Source: Halichondria panicea (lineage: Eukaryota > Porifera > Demospongiae > Suberitida > Halichondriidae). From it: a stretch of 64,000 nucleotides of DNA. Position numbers and translations under genes: made by a program. Every line of letters begins with the position of its first letter. Position 1 is the first letter of the stretch. This document shows positions 24,701 to 34,513 of the stretch, in pieces. The DNA lies in assembly GCF_963675165.1 (NCBI RefSeq), contig NC_087388.1, positions 6,233,651-6,297,650 on the forward strand, read 5' to 3'. The notes beneath the pieces are model-generated. The model was not told where the DNA came from. It was given only the letters and a program-made list of their open reading frames with translations, and did not search any database.

Positions 24701-25293
24701 TGATAGAGTTTTTTCTCATCTTTCAGAAAATCACAACGTCATTGCGATACGACTAACAGAACTAAAGTTATGGGCCCAAACAGTTTAACACTGTACAAAT
24801 GAAAGCACTGCGGGTGCTGATGCCTCGGTGGAGGTGCCAAAGCTACATAACATAATAATAGCACACATACTAATAGCACACTGTCACAGTCACATTGATT
24901 ATAATTATCATGATGAACATCTTTAATTTTGCTGCATGCAAATAGTGGGTAATGATCAACCATGATTGTTGTTAAAAACGATCGATGCCAAAAGTTCAAG
25001 TCTAAAATTAATGGCTGCAAGTCAGCAGAGCCTTTCACTCTTGCAGCTACCAATAGCTAGCGTTCTAGTGCAGAGCAAACTACTAAGTAGAGTAGTAACA
25101 CTCGGTGAACAAGTTTTGCTACGGACTCTTCTGAAAAGGCTGCAATGGTATTCCAAGTAAGCAAAACTAGGCATAACTCGAGAACGAAGCATTATTTTGC
25201 AAATCCACGGATTAAAATCCAAGTAAACATGACTAGAAGCCAATAGAAACTCTTACTTGCACTTAATTCATCCTTGAGCAGCTGTAGCGGTCT

Positions 25294-25324
<31 letters not shown>

Positions 25325-25331
25325 CACACAC

Positions 25332-25379
<48 letters not shown>

Positions 25380-26052
25380 CCGTATACCTCGCTTGCGCAT
25401 GCGCACCGAGGCATAATTACAAAAATAGCTCACCTGAATCTAGTATTGTATGGACTCTTTCCAGGTTACCCCTAGTGACAGCCAATCGAAGCTCCTCCCC
25501 TTGTTCCATCAGTCTGCTCTGTTCCTGTGGATCCGTATCAAACAAAACACACCCTTTTCTGTACTTTGACCTCGGGTCGTCTCCTCCTGTAGGGTTTCTG
25601 CTTCGAGGGTTATTCATCTTCGGTTTGTGTGGGAGATTTGGAGAGAATCTGCTCTGCTTGTACTTGATGGTCGTCGGCTGTGTTGCAGCTGATGATTTGA
25701 TAGCATCAATCTCGAAATTGAGCAGCTTGCTTTCGACTTGATCACTAGGTGGGGGGGAGTCCCCTCCGACAATAAATCCATTTTGTTTAGGCTCGGTATC
25801 ATCGTCTGTAATAATCGTACCAACATTGCTAACAGGGGGAGGTGCATCCATCGCTGCCGCGTCTTTATCAGTAGCCAGATCACTGGTGGCTGCTCCATTG
25901 TTAATGTTGTTATTGTTAGTCGGCTTCTTGGTTATTGTTAGCACAGGTTCATAGTCCAAGTCTCCAGGTGATTGACAATCTCCAAAGTCAAATCCATCAT
26001 CATCTTCAAAATTACTGTATAGACCATATCCTCCCTCTGGTAGGTAGCTCAT
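18871..26052 (-). CDS. ASZ1: ASZ1/GASZ-like piRNA-pathway protein, complete
   Basis: Germline scaffold that, in animals studied, sits on the outer mitochondrial membrane/nuage and supports primary piRNA production. Nine exons: 25434..26052, 24345..24467, 22115..22232, 21604..21715, 21158..21378, 20892..21060, 20551..20666, 19942..20167, 18871..19008, all in phase, 613 residues (vertebrate ASZ1 is about 475). Residues 1-190 form an acidic, Asn/Pro-rich leader. Ankyrin repeats fill about 190-395 (GWTALLHACDTG, MSPLLYASQNGHLPLVELLL, HLQVAQLLVSRGANP). A SAM domain spans exons 6-7 (YGELELFLLGQQLGDLLPLF, then MGVTQPSYRRKLMAAI), then a coiled coil of about 75 residues. The last exon codes a basic stretch and one membrane helix (LAGTTAIIVFISYCGY) ending five residues before the stop, a tail anchor as in ASZ1. 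Intron 2 (22233-24344) contains a complete TRAF-like gene on the other strand. It is the only intact copy among five in the window. Confidence 0.88.
19166..19759. repeat. 74-base minisatellite, about eight units, in ASZ1 intron 8
   Basis: The unit contains AACACATGCTATGGAAACTT and CCATTAACCTGGCTGTATTA. Eight copies stand head to tail with a few substitutions and small indels. It fills much of the intron between the coiled-coil exon and the membrane-anchor exon. Confidence 0.93.
20168..20550. other. ASZ1 intron 7 with the progenitor unit of the 40-base minisatellite
   Basis: At about 20261-20306 a single unit with CCCCCATACAAGGATACCCA and GATGGTGGTTGGTACTAACC is present. The same unit is amplified to about 70 copies at 27227-30079. 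A (TG)n tract at 20170-20210 forms the exon 8 acceptor on the minus strand. Confidence 0.8.
21979..22045. repeat. Perfect 67-base palindrome in ASZ1 intron 3
   Basis: Two 33-base arms starting TTGATTGCTTAGAAAGAGAC are exact complements around a single central T. It is absent from the corresponding introns of the decayed ASZ1 copies, although fragments of one arm (GAAATGTCTCTTTCTAAGC-like) appear at about 42088 and 58066. Confidence 0.92.
22525..22540 (+). promoter_or_regulatory. Shared TRAF-like upstream box (TCTAGTCACATGATGT), L1
   Basis: A 16-base box containing the E-box-like core TCACATGA lies 52 bases before the start codon of TRAF-L1. The box is kept before all ten TRAF-like genes while much of the surrounding upstream sequence differs, which argues for function. 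TCACATGA is a known core for bHLH-zip factors of the MITF/TFE/USF type; the factor here is inferred. Confidence 0.6.
22592..23972 (+). CDS. TRAF-like protein L1 (RING, TRAF zinc fingers, MATH), nested in ASZ1 intron 2
   Basis: Cytoplasmic signalling adaptor of the TRAF family, 437 residues, exons 22592..22844 and 22912..23972. Exon 1 codes a RING-like finger with Cys29, Cys32, Cys45, Cys50, Cys64 and Cys67. The usual His of CGH is Lys47, and Cys53 is Tyr (CKVYID), so two ligand positions are lost. Exon 2 codes TRAF-type zinc fingers (about 90-260) and a C-terminal MATH domain (about 285-430) with GYKMC, KGDNDDSLSWPF and DDILIFRV. A further zinc-finger Cys present in the other copies is Tyr here (ITYKKC), so L1 may have weaker zinc binding. 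The gene lies wholly inside ASZ1 intron 2, antisense to it, and is the founder arrangement for the array. The start at ATG 22592 follows AACTAAAC, a context shared by most copies. Confidence 0.9.
24440..24790. repeat. Inverted-repeat element in ASZ1 intron 1 (CTTAAGTTCTGTTAGTCC family)
   Basis: ACTTAAGTTCTGTTAGTCCA near 24507 and its diverged complement (ACTAACAGAACTAAAGTTAT near 24750) bracket about 260 bases. The element overlaps the 3' end of the intron before exon 2. Copies persist at the same place in the decayed units (about 39760-40010, 48070-48340, 55700-55985). A related sequence (CCATAACTTAAGTACCGTTG) lies in intron 3 and its copies, and a more distant relative is near 1260. Confidence 0.6.
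25293..25377. repeat. (CA)n microsatellite in ASZ1 intron 1
   Basis: About 40 CA dinucleotides with a few CG interruptions, followed by a CCGTATACCTCG motif; paralogous shorter runs stand at 39226-39250 and 55152-55188. Confidence 0.9.
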
Positions 26053-26776
26053 CCTGATGTTCTGTACTGTGGAAGGCTTCTAATCTTGCTTAGCTTTTTG
26101 CATGCACTTTTGCAGTCCAGCCACGCCCCTCTCTAATTTGTCAACCACGTGGGTGTGGTATTTCTAAATGGAGCCCATTTATTCTATCCAGAGCCCACCA
26201 TACAAAATGTACAAACATTTTTCTGTCTTCCTAACCCTAACCTACAGTACTATGAGTATACTTTACTGCTTTACATTCTGTCCATTGTATATATCACCAT
26301 GCTTATACTTGCATAGTTAAAATAACACTGATGCTTTATGTGTAAATCACTGATACTGAAACTGAACAGTCTAGATTGAATTGGTGCCGAAAACTAATAT
26401 CTACCAAAACACAGTTACACCATTATGGTTCCAGTACTGCAATTGTTACTCAAAGTGTTTTCATTCGCTGCCGTGTCCAATAGTACATTGTCCAAACTCA
26501 GTGATGCCTTCCTTTCCATGAGGACGGTGAGGCTGACTACCAGAACACAGGGAGTAGTAACTTGACACACATCTCATTGCCATATTCTCTCGGCCATTTT
26601 GTATTTTTATCTCCTCCAGTTTTTAGTTCTTATTCAGATCGTAAGCTTCGTCTTTTGAAGAACAGTTTTTTTGTTGACTGGTAGAACAGAGCATCAGTCG
26701 TGGAACTGACAGCAGCTTGTTTGTTTCGTTTCTTCGTGGTAATCAATCCAGGAAAAAAGGGGATTTCACAGACTCA
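26053..26776. other. ASZ1 upstream region, the boundary of the repeated unit
   Basis: This 0.7-kb stretch includes the presumed ASZ1 promoter. Diverged copies recur at 40638-41334, 48970-49481 and 56627-57329, each time followed by a fragment of ASZ1 exon 5. It therefore marks the joint between successive repeat units. No separate gene was seen. Confidence 0.7.
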
Positions 26777-26830
26777 CTAACAACTGTGCCACCTGGAGGT
26801 GACCTTTACTGGCTGCCAGACAAAGTGCCT
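26777..26830 (-). pseudogene. ASZ1 exon 5 fragment at the unit joint
   Basis: About 54 bases match the start of ASZ1 exon 5 (LCLAASKGHLQVAQLLVS) and then stop matching at the serine codon. The same truncation occurs in the three other joints at 41335, 49482 and 57330, so the breakpoint is older than the later duplications. Confidence 0.8.
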
Positions 26831-27226
26831 GTGTGTGGGTGGGAGGGTGTGCGTGGTGTGTGTGGTGTGAGGGTGTGCGTGTGTGGGGGGCCCGGGGAGC
26901 ATTGAATTCAGGCAATCACATAATTATCTTTAACTACATTTGTGCAGCAATAGTCTCCCTACAGCTAGAGAATGAATATTGTTTGTGCACCTTCTGAAGT
27001 AAGTTGCTTATTGGTCTCTTAAATAGACCTGGTTGTCAAGGTAACGGACGGTAGCTTTGATGTAGTTGGTGTGTTTAGTGAGATGAGACAGGATCACTGA
27101 AGCCTCGGCACAACTGTGTGTGTGCGTGTGTGTGTGTGTGGGGGGGGGGGCTTAGATTTGGTATAATAATGCAATGTCAGCAGTAGAACAATAATAATGT
27201 GTAATAATTATATGTAATGTACATGC

Positions 27227-30079
27227 ACCCACAGTGATGGTGGTTGGTACCCCCATACAGGGATGCACCCACAGTGATGGTGGTTGGTACCCCCATACAG
27301 GGATGCACCCACAGTGATGGTGGTTGGTACCCCCATACAGGGATGCACCCACGTACAGTGATGGTGGTTGGTACCCCCATACAGGGATGCACCCACAGTG
27401 ATGGTGGTTGGTACCCCCATGCAGGGATGCACCCACAGTGATGGTGGTTGGTACCCCCATACAGGGATGCACCCACAGTGATGGTGGTTGGTACCCCCAT
27501 ACAGGGATGCACCCACAGTGATGGTGGTTGGTACCCCCATACAGGGATGCACCCACAGTGATGGTGGTTGGTACCCCCATACAGGGATGCACCCACAGTG
27601 ATGGTGGTTGGTACCCCCATACAGGGATGCACCCACAGTGATGGTGGTTGGTACCCCCATACAGGGATGCACCCACAGTGATGGTGGTTGGTACCCCCAT
27701 ACAGGGATGCACCCACAGTGATGGTGGTTGGTACCCCCATACAGGGATGCACCCACAGTGATGGTGGTTGGTACCCCCATACAGGGATGCACCCACAGTG
27801 ATGGTGGTTGGTACCCCCATACAGGGATGCACCCACAGTGATGGTGGTTGGTACCCCCATACAGGGATGCACCCACAGTGATGGTGGTTGGTACCCCCAT
27901 ACAGGGATGCACCCACAGTGATGGTGGTTGGTACCCCCATACAGGGATGCACCCACAGTGATGGTGGTTGGTACCCCCATACAGGGATGCACCCACAGTG
28001 ATGGTGGTTGGTACCCCCATACAGGGATGCACCCACAGTGATGGTGGTTGGTACCCCCATACAGGGATGCACCCACAGTGATGGTGGTTGGTACCCCATA
28101 CAGGGATGCACCCACAGTGATGGTGGTTGGTACCCCCATACAGGGATGCACCCACAGTGATGGTGGTTGGTACCCCCATACAGGGATGCACCCACAGTGA
28201 TGGTGGTTGGTACCCCCATACAGGGATGCACCCACAGTGATGGTGGTTGGTACCCCATACAGGGATGCACCCACAGTGATGGTGGTTGGTACCCCCATAC
28301 AGGGATGCACCCACAGTGATGGTGGTTGGTACCCCCATACAGGGATGCACCCACAGTGATGGTGGTTGGTACCCCCATACAGGGATGCACCCACAGTGAT
28401 GGTGGTTGGTACCCCATACAGGGATGCACCCACAGTGATGGTGGTTGGTACCCCCATACAGGGATGCACCCACAGTGATGGTGGTTGGTACCCCCATACA
28501 GGGATGCACCCACAGTGATGGTGGTTGGTACCCCCATACAGGGATGCACCCACAGTGATGGTGGTTGGTACCCCCATACAGGGATGCACCCACAGTGATG
28601 GTGGTTGGTACCCCCATACAGGGATGCACCCACAGTGATGGTGGTTGGTACCCCCATACAGGGATGCACCCACAGTGATGGTGGTTGGTACCCCCATACA
28701 GGGATGCACCCACAGTGATGGTGGTTGGTACCCCCATACAGGGATGCACCCACAGTGATGGTGGTTGGTACCCCCATACAGGGATGCACCCACAGTGATG
28801 GTGGTTGGTACCCCCATACAGGGATGCACCCACAGTGATGGTGGTTGGTACCCCCATACAGGGATGCACCCACAGTGATGGTGGTTGGTACCCCCATACA
28901 GGGATGCACCCACAGTGATGGTGGTTGGTACCCCCATACAGGGATGCACCCACGTACAGTGATGGTGGTTGGTACCCCCATACAGGGATGCACCCACGTA
29001 CAGTGATGGTGGTTGGTACCCCCATACAGGGATGCACCCACAGTGATGGTGGTTGGTACCCCCATACAGGGATGCACCCACAGTGATGGTGGTTGGTACC
29101 CCCATACAGGGATGCACCCACAGTGATGGTGGTTGGTACCCCCATACAGGGATGCACCCACAGTGATGGTGGTTGGTACCCCCATACAGGGATGCACCCA
29201 CAGTGATGGTGGTTGGTACCCCCATACAGGGATGCACCCACGTACAGTGATGGTGGTTGGTACCCCCATACAGGGATGCACCCACGTACAGTGATGGTGG
29301 TTGGTACCCCCATACAGGGATGCACCCACGTACAGTGATGGTGGTTGGTACCCCCATACAGGGATGCACCCACGTACAGTGATGGTGGTTGGTACCCCCA
29401 TACAGGGATGCACCCACGTACAGTGATGGTGGTTGGTACCCCCATACAGGGATACACCCACAGTGATGGTGGTTGGTACCCCCATACAGGGATGCACCCA
29501 TGTACAGTGATGGTGGTTGGTACCCCCATACAGGGATGCACCCACGTACAGTGATGGTGGTTGGTACCCCCATACAGGGATGCACCCACGTACAGTGATG
29601 GTGGTTGGTACCCCCATACAGGGATGCACCCACGTACAGTGATGGTGGTTGGTACCCCCATACAGGGATGCACCCACGTACAGTGATGGTGGTTGGTACC
29701 CCCATACAGGGATACACCCACAGTGATGGTGGTTGGTACCCCCATACAGGGATGCACCCACAGTGATGGTGGTTGGTACCCCCATACAGGGATACACCCA
29801 CAGTACTAGTGATGGTGGTTGGTACCCCCATACAGGGATACACCCACAGTGATGGTGGTTGGTACCCCCATACAGGGATGCACCCACAGTGATGGTGGTT
29901 GGTACCCCCATACAGGGATACACCCACGTACAGTGATGGTGGTTGGTACCCCCATACAGGGATGCACCCACGTACAGTGATGGTGGTTGGTACCCCCATA
30001 CAGGGATGCACCCACAGTGATGGTGGTTGGTACCCCCATACAGGGATACACCCACAGTACTAGTGATGGTGGTTGGTAC
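27227..30079. repeat. 40-base minisatellite, about 70 units
   Basis: Unit core GTGATGGTGGTTGGTACCCC followed by CATACAGGGATGCACCCACA. Most units are 40 bases; some carry an extra CGTA (44 bases), and a few lack one C (39 bases). The CGTA-type units cluster toward the 3' half, with near-identical units toward the 5' half, suggesting recent amplification there. It lies where intron 7 of decayed ASZ1 copy 2 should be. The long open frames across it are not coding. Confidence 0.97.
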
Positions 30080-31487
30080 TAACCATCTCTTAGGGTAGAC
30101 ACATTTGTGTGCTTGAAAGTAGCCTACTTCTAATATTCTGGCACATCACTGCAGTACACCAGATAACACGAGAATGATCGATTATTTACTAACAATGGTA
30201 ACAGAAAAACTAGTTAGGAGTTCAAATACAAAATTAATGTATGTAGAATGCAACTATTACATGTATTGCACACACCCACACCCACACCACCCACACATCC
30301 ACCCACACCCACACACACCCACACCACCCATTCCACCCACTCACACACCTGATGGTTCTCCCGTACGGCAGGTTGGAGGTTTTGGGCATCTCCCAGTGTC
30401 TCTGGTGTACCTCAGTGATGGCAGCCATTAGCTTCCTCCTGTAGCTGGGCTGAGTCACTCCCATCTGAGGGAGGGGGTCTGAAGTATCTTTTATGTAGGA
30501 ACACAAAAAACTGCCGATAGATAGAGGCTTGTGCATGCAGTCTTAACGCAATCAGACAATGCACACTTGTAAATCACAGACACACCAACAAATTTAACGT
30601 AGCTATAGATATTAAAACATACACAGACACATCCACTCCCACACACACCATATCGAGCTCTGTCTCTGTTAAACTCATGAGGTCAGAGAACTGAACTTTG
30701 CGCTGTCTAAAGAGTGGCAGTAGGTCCACGAGTTGTTGCCCTATTAGGAACAACTCCAACTCTCCGTACTGTACACACTGAGAGGGGAGGGGCTCCTGTG
30801 AGGGGGCGGGCTGGGGTCTGTGTGTGTGTTGTTTTCTATAACAAGCACAAAGTAGCAAACATTAAAAAAGAATTTTTTTTAATATTTACGTTCGAGTTCC
30901 AATGAATTCCTTGGTCTTAGCGAGAGGTGCCTCGCTCCCTTGCAATGATGTAATTGAGTCCAACCAATCAGCTACCTCCGTGTGACTGCCGTCCAGTGCC
31001 AGGGAAAAAGGGGAATCCCCCATGTAGGTGATGGCCTTAGGGTTAGCACCACGACTCACCAACAACTGTGCCACCTGGAGGTGACCTTTACTGGCCGCCA
31101 GACAGAGTGCCTGCGTGTGTGTGTGTGTGTGTGTGTGTGTGGGGGGGGAAGCATTGAATCACAAAGTCACTGCCTACATATACAGTAGAGAATGACAATA
31201 TAAATACAAAATTGTTAGTGCACCTTTCAGTTGTTTATGGCTCAAAATAGATACTGAAACACATTTTGGAAGGCTATACATGACTGTAGTACTAAACCAA
31301 GTATTAGTTGACCTACACACTAGTTAGCTCTGCATACACTCACAGTACACTCCCTGGAGTCTTGCTTGTGTATGTCAGCCTCGGCAGAGAGGAGCAGCTC
31401 CACTAGAGGCAGGTGGCCATTCTGACTGGCATAGAGCAGGGGGACATCTGGTGCCTGTGTGTGTGTGCATGAATAACCGAGCGGATA

Positions 31488-31488
31488 T

Positions 31489-31552
<64 letters not shown>
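31488..31552. repeat. (GT)n microsatellite in decayed ASZ1 copy 2
   Basis: About 31 GT units beside exon 4 of copy 2. The intact gene has a shorter run in the same place, directly forming the exon 4 acceptor. Here a GTGCATGAATAACC insertion separates the run from the exon. Confidence 0.85.
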
Positions 31553-31553
<1 letters not shown>

Positions 31554-32253
31554 GGACGACCCTTTCAGCTGCCATAACTTAAGTACTGTTGATCCAATGT
31601 CAACAATTTTCTGATTTTCTGAAAGCTTAGAAAAAGACCTACCAAATGATGTCATCAAAGTTCATATTTGAGCGATAAAATTATTCGTTAATTTGGCTGT
31701 ACCATGGATAATAGCCCATGGTCCGAGGCCGAAAAATGACAAATTATGCCTCCAATGAAATTTTAGACATAATAATATGTAAAATATACGGCTGTTGAAA
31801 TAATTATTACACACTGTTAGAGGAAATTGCATAGCACTTATTCTCTCACCTGTCATAGGTGTTGACCTTTGCCCCCTTGTTGAGCAGGAGTCTGGCACAG
31901 GAGATGAGGCCCTCTCTCCGAGTCACACTTTTGTGAGCACACACCGCCATCAGAGCCGTGTAGTAGTCTGTGTGTGTGTGTGTGTGGGGGGGGGGTAACA
32001 TTTTTCGTCGAGGTTAGCTTGCCCACGAAAATAATTGCATATTTTCACGAGTATTAAATTGGGTACTCGCAGATAATTGGAAATTGCAATGAATCTCATT
32101 AAAACCACTAATTATGAATTTCACAACTCGAATTTAAAACATAATGAGTTGAACAGTCAATCTGTGGAAATATGTCACCTTAAAGTACCCGCTATAAGGT
32201 AGTAGCAACCACAAAGCATTCCTAGGGCCACCCACACATCACATGCACCATTG

Positions 32254-32269
32254 TCTAGTCACATGATGT
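32254..32269 (+). promoter_or_regulatory. Shared TRAF-like upstream box, L2
   Basis: Exact TCTAGTCACATGATGT, 60 bases before the start of TRAF-L2. Confidence 0.58.
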
Positions 32270-32328
32270 TTATTTTGATTGTTTATACAAGTCAAGTAGT
32301 AAAGTGTAGTTTGAACTGTTAACTAAAC

Positions 32329-33730
32329 ATGAATGGCCAATTTTCTAGATCATCACTCAGTGAGGGAGGCTATGACTACAAGTTCATAGAAGAACCTGCA
32401 GACTCTCTCAAGTGTCTCATCTGTCTGCTAGTAGTTAGGGAGCCACAACAACATGGCGGCTGTGGGAAGCTATTCTGTAAAGTGTGTATTGACAATCACA
32501 AGGTCTTCAGCAATAACTGTCCACACTGTAGAAGACCACTCTTGCAAAGGAGGCTATCTACCATTTTCCCTGACCTTAAAAGTTAGTAAATCATTACTAA
32601 TGTGCTTATATAATATAGCTGTCATTACATGTATAGAAATTTTTTATTGACTACTGTTTTGTACATTGTATATAGGTGAGCGGGAAGTGAAGTCTCTGCT
32701 GGTTCATTGTCCAACAGCCTGTGAATGGAACGGAGAGCTTCGATCACTAAAAGATCACATACAGAAAGTCTGTGAGAATGCTATAGTTACCTGCCCAAAT
32801 GGTTGTAGCAATGGCAAAGCAACGATGATGCGAAAAAACGTTAATTTTCATATCCTAACTAAATGCCCGAATCGACCATATTTGTGTACAAAATGTCGGA
32901 ATGTAATGGAGTTTAGGAATGTCAAAAGCCATGAACTAAACGAGTGCCCCAAGAGACAGTACACATGCCCACACTGCAATGAAGCTGGTGTGTATGATGA
33001 GAGAACTACTACACATCTAGAAGTCTGTCCTAGAGTAGAAATAAAATGCAGAAAATGCTCACTACAAATCTCTCGTTGTGATAAATCTGACCATCCTTTG
33101 TTCTGCCTGAATGAACCAGTTCGCTGCACATACTACAATATTGGCTGTGCAGAGAAGCCTCTAAGAAAAGATGTAACTAAACACGAGATGAATGCTCAGC
33201 TTCACCTGTCACTAGCAACTAAAGAGGTCTTGAGGCTAAATAAAATACAACTTCGGAAAGATGCATTGACATTCAGAATGAGAAAGTTTGAACAAAACTT
33301 GGAAAAAAAAAGATTTTATAGCCCTCCCTTCCACACGTCAGGAGCAGGCTACAAGATGTGTATCCTAGTGTATGCTAATGGTCTTGGCGATGGTGAGGGC
33401 ACTCATGTCACAGTTGCTGCCCATCTCATGAAGGGAGACAATGATGACTCCCTGTCCTGGCCGTTCACTGGGAGGGTCACAGTCGAGCTACTCAACCAAC
33501 TGGAGGACAAGAACCATTATAAGGACACAACTACATTCCCAGCAGACGGTGTGTACAGTCAGAGAGTGGTGGATGGTGAGAGAGGGGAAGGATGGGGCTG
33601 GCGTAAATTCATCTCCCACGCTGACCTCGCTCACAAGCCTCTTACAAACACTCAGTACCTCAAAGACGACACTCTAATATTTCGAGTATCTGCAGAAGCT
33701 CACAAGCCATGGCTGGAGTGTACCAACTGA
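32329..33730 (+). CDS. TRAF-like protein L2
   Basis: TRAF adaptor of 435 residues, exons 32329..32581 and 32676..33730. RING-like exon with Cys29, 32, 45, 50, 53, 64 and 67, and Lys47 in place of the ligand His. Zinc fingers follow with ECPKRQYTCPHCNEAGVYDE, then a MATH domain with GYKMC and WPFTG. It shares with L1 the short C-terminus EAHKPWLEC, lacking the Pro-Asp-Tyr insert of the other copies, and a very similar upstream region, so L1 and L2 are sister copies. It is the first of three genes in intron 2 of decayed ASZ1 copy 2. Unlike L1 it retains all the zinc-finger cysteines seen in the group. Confidence 0.9.
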
Positions 33731-34147
33731 TCGTAGGACAGTTAAAGTTTTGGCAATTTAATGATGTTATATAATAATAATTATTGCCTATAATTTATCA
33801 CACATGTACCAGTACATTATTACACTTCATTCATACATTATGGGCTATAACTTGAACATCACTACCTGCTCTGACAACACCTAGCCTATACAAACAATGA
33901 CATGCTATTGCTCAACCATAGATAGAGTAGAGAGGGATTGGAAACAAAAGTACCATCTGTGTATCTCCGCGGTTTTAATCGAGGCTTATTTTGAACACGA
34001 TCGAGTCTACCCTGAGTAATTCATGAGAATTGTTTTGTTGGCTGTAAAAAGTCCAAGAGCAGTTCTGCTGCTAAACATCGATTTTCATCTCATACTTGAG
34101 GCCATTAATTTGGGACACAGAACACTATACTTAGTTACAGCCTTAGC

Positions 34148-34385
34148 TACCGTATAGCGCGAAATTTTCGAGGCACTTATATTTCGTGGATTGGCCTCTA
34201 AAAACCATTTCGTTGCACAATGTTCGCGGAATGACTGCTTACCGGAAGCCACGCCTTTAAATATTTGCACGATAGCAGGTAATTCTAATTAAAGAACAAT
34301 TTTCGTGGACTTAATTTTCGTATAGAATTCTAACCCACGAAATCCGCGAAAATTAAGCCCCTCGAACATTTCGCGCTATACGGTA
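34148..34385. mobile_element. Palindromic-ended element (TACCGTATAGCGCG) between L2 and L3
   Basis: The left end TACCGTATAGCGCGAAATTT and the right end AAATTTCGCGCTATACGGTA, read with a small mismatch, are complementary. Same family as 2422, 36436 and 52303, but with a different interior. No open frame. Confidence 0.75.
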
Positions 34386-34443
34386 TATCATATAGTAACT
34401 GGCCACAAAATATTCATACTATATGAGAGGGACACCCCCATTG

Positions 34444-34459
34444 TCTAGTCACATGATGT
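34444..34459 (+). promoter_or_regulatory. Shared TRAF-like upstream box, L3
   Basis: Exact TCTAGTCACATGATGT, 55 bases before the start of TRAF-L3; the sequence between box and start differs from L1/L2. Confidence 0.58.
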
Positions 34460-34513
34460 CCATTTTGTTTGTCTAAGTAGCTAGCTAGCTGTACAGTTAG
34501 TTTGGAACTAAAC

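Noticed and set aside
27152..30055. Three overlapping minus-strand open frames of 850-967 codons with Gly/Tyr/Pro/His repeats
   Set aside because: They are produced by a 40-base minisatellite without stop codons. Because 40 is not a multiple of three, all three frames read the same peptide in turn; there is no gene context and the region is an intron of a decayed copy.
27227..30079. CRISPR array
   Set aside because: Units are contiguous head to tail without unique spacers, and the setting is an animal gene intron.
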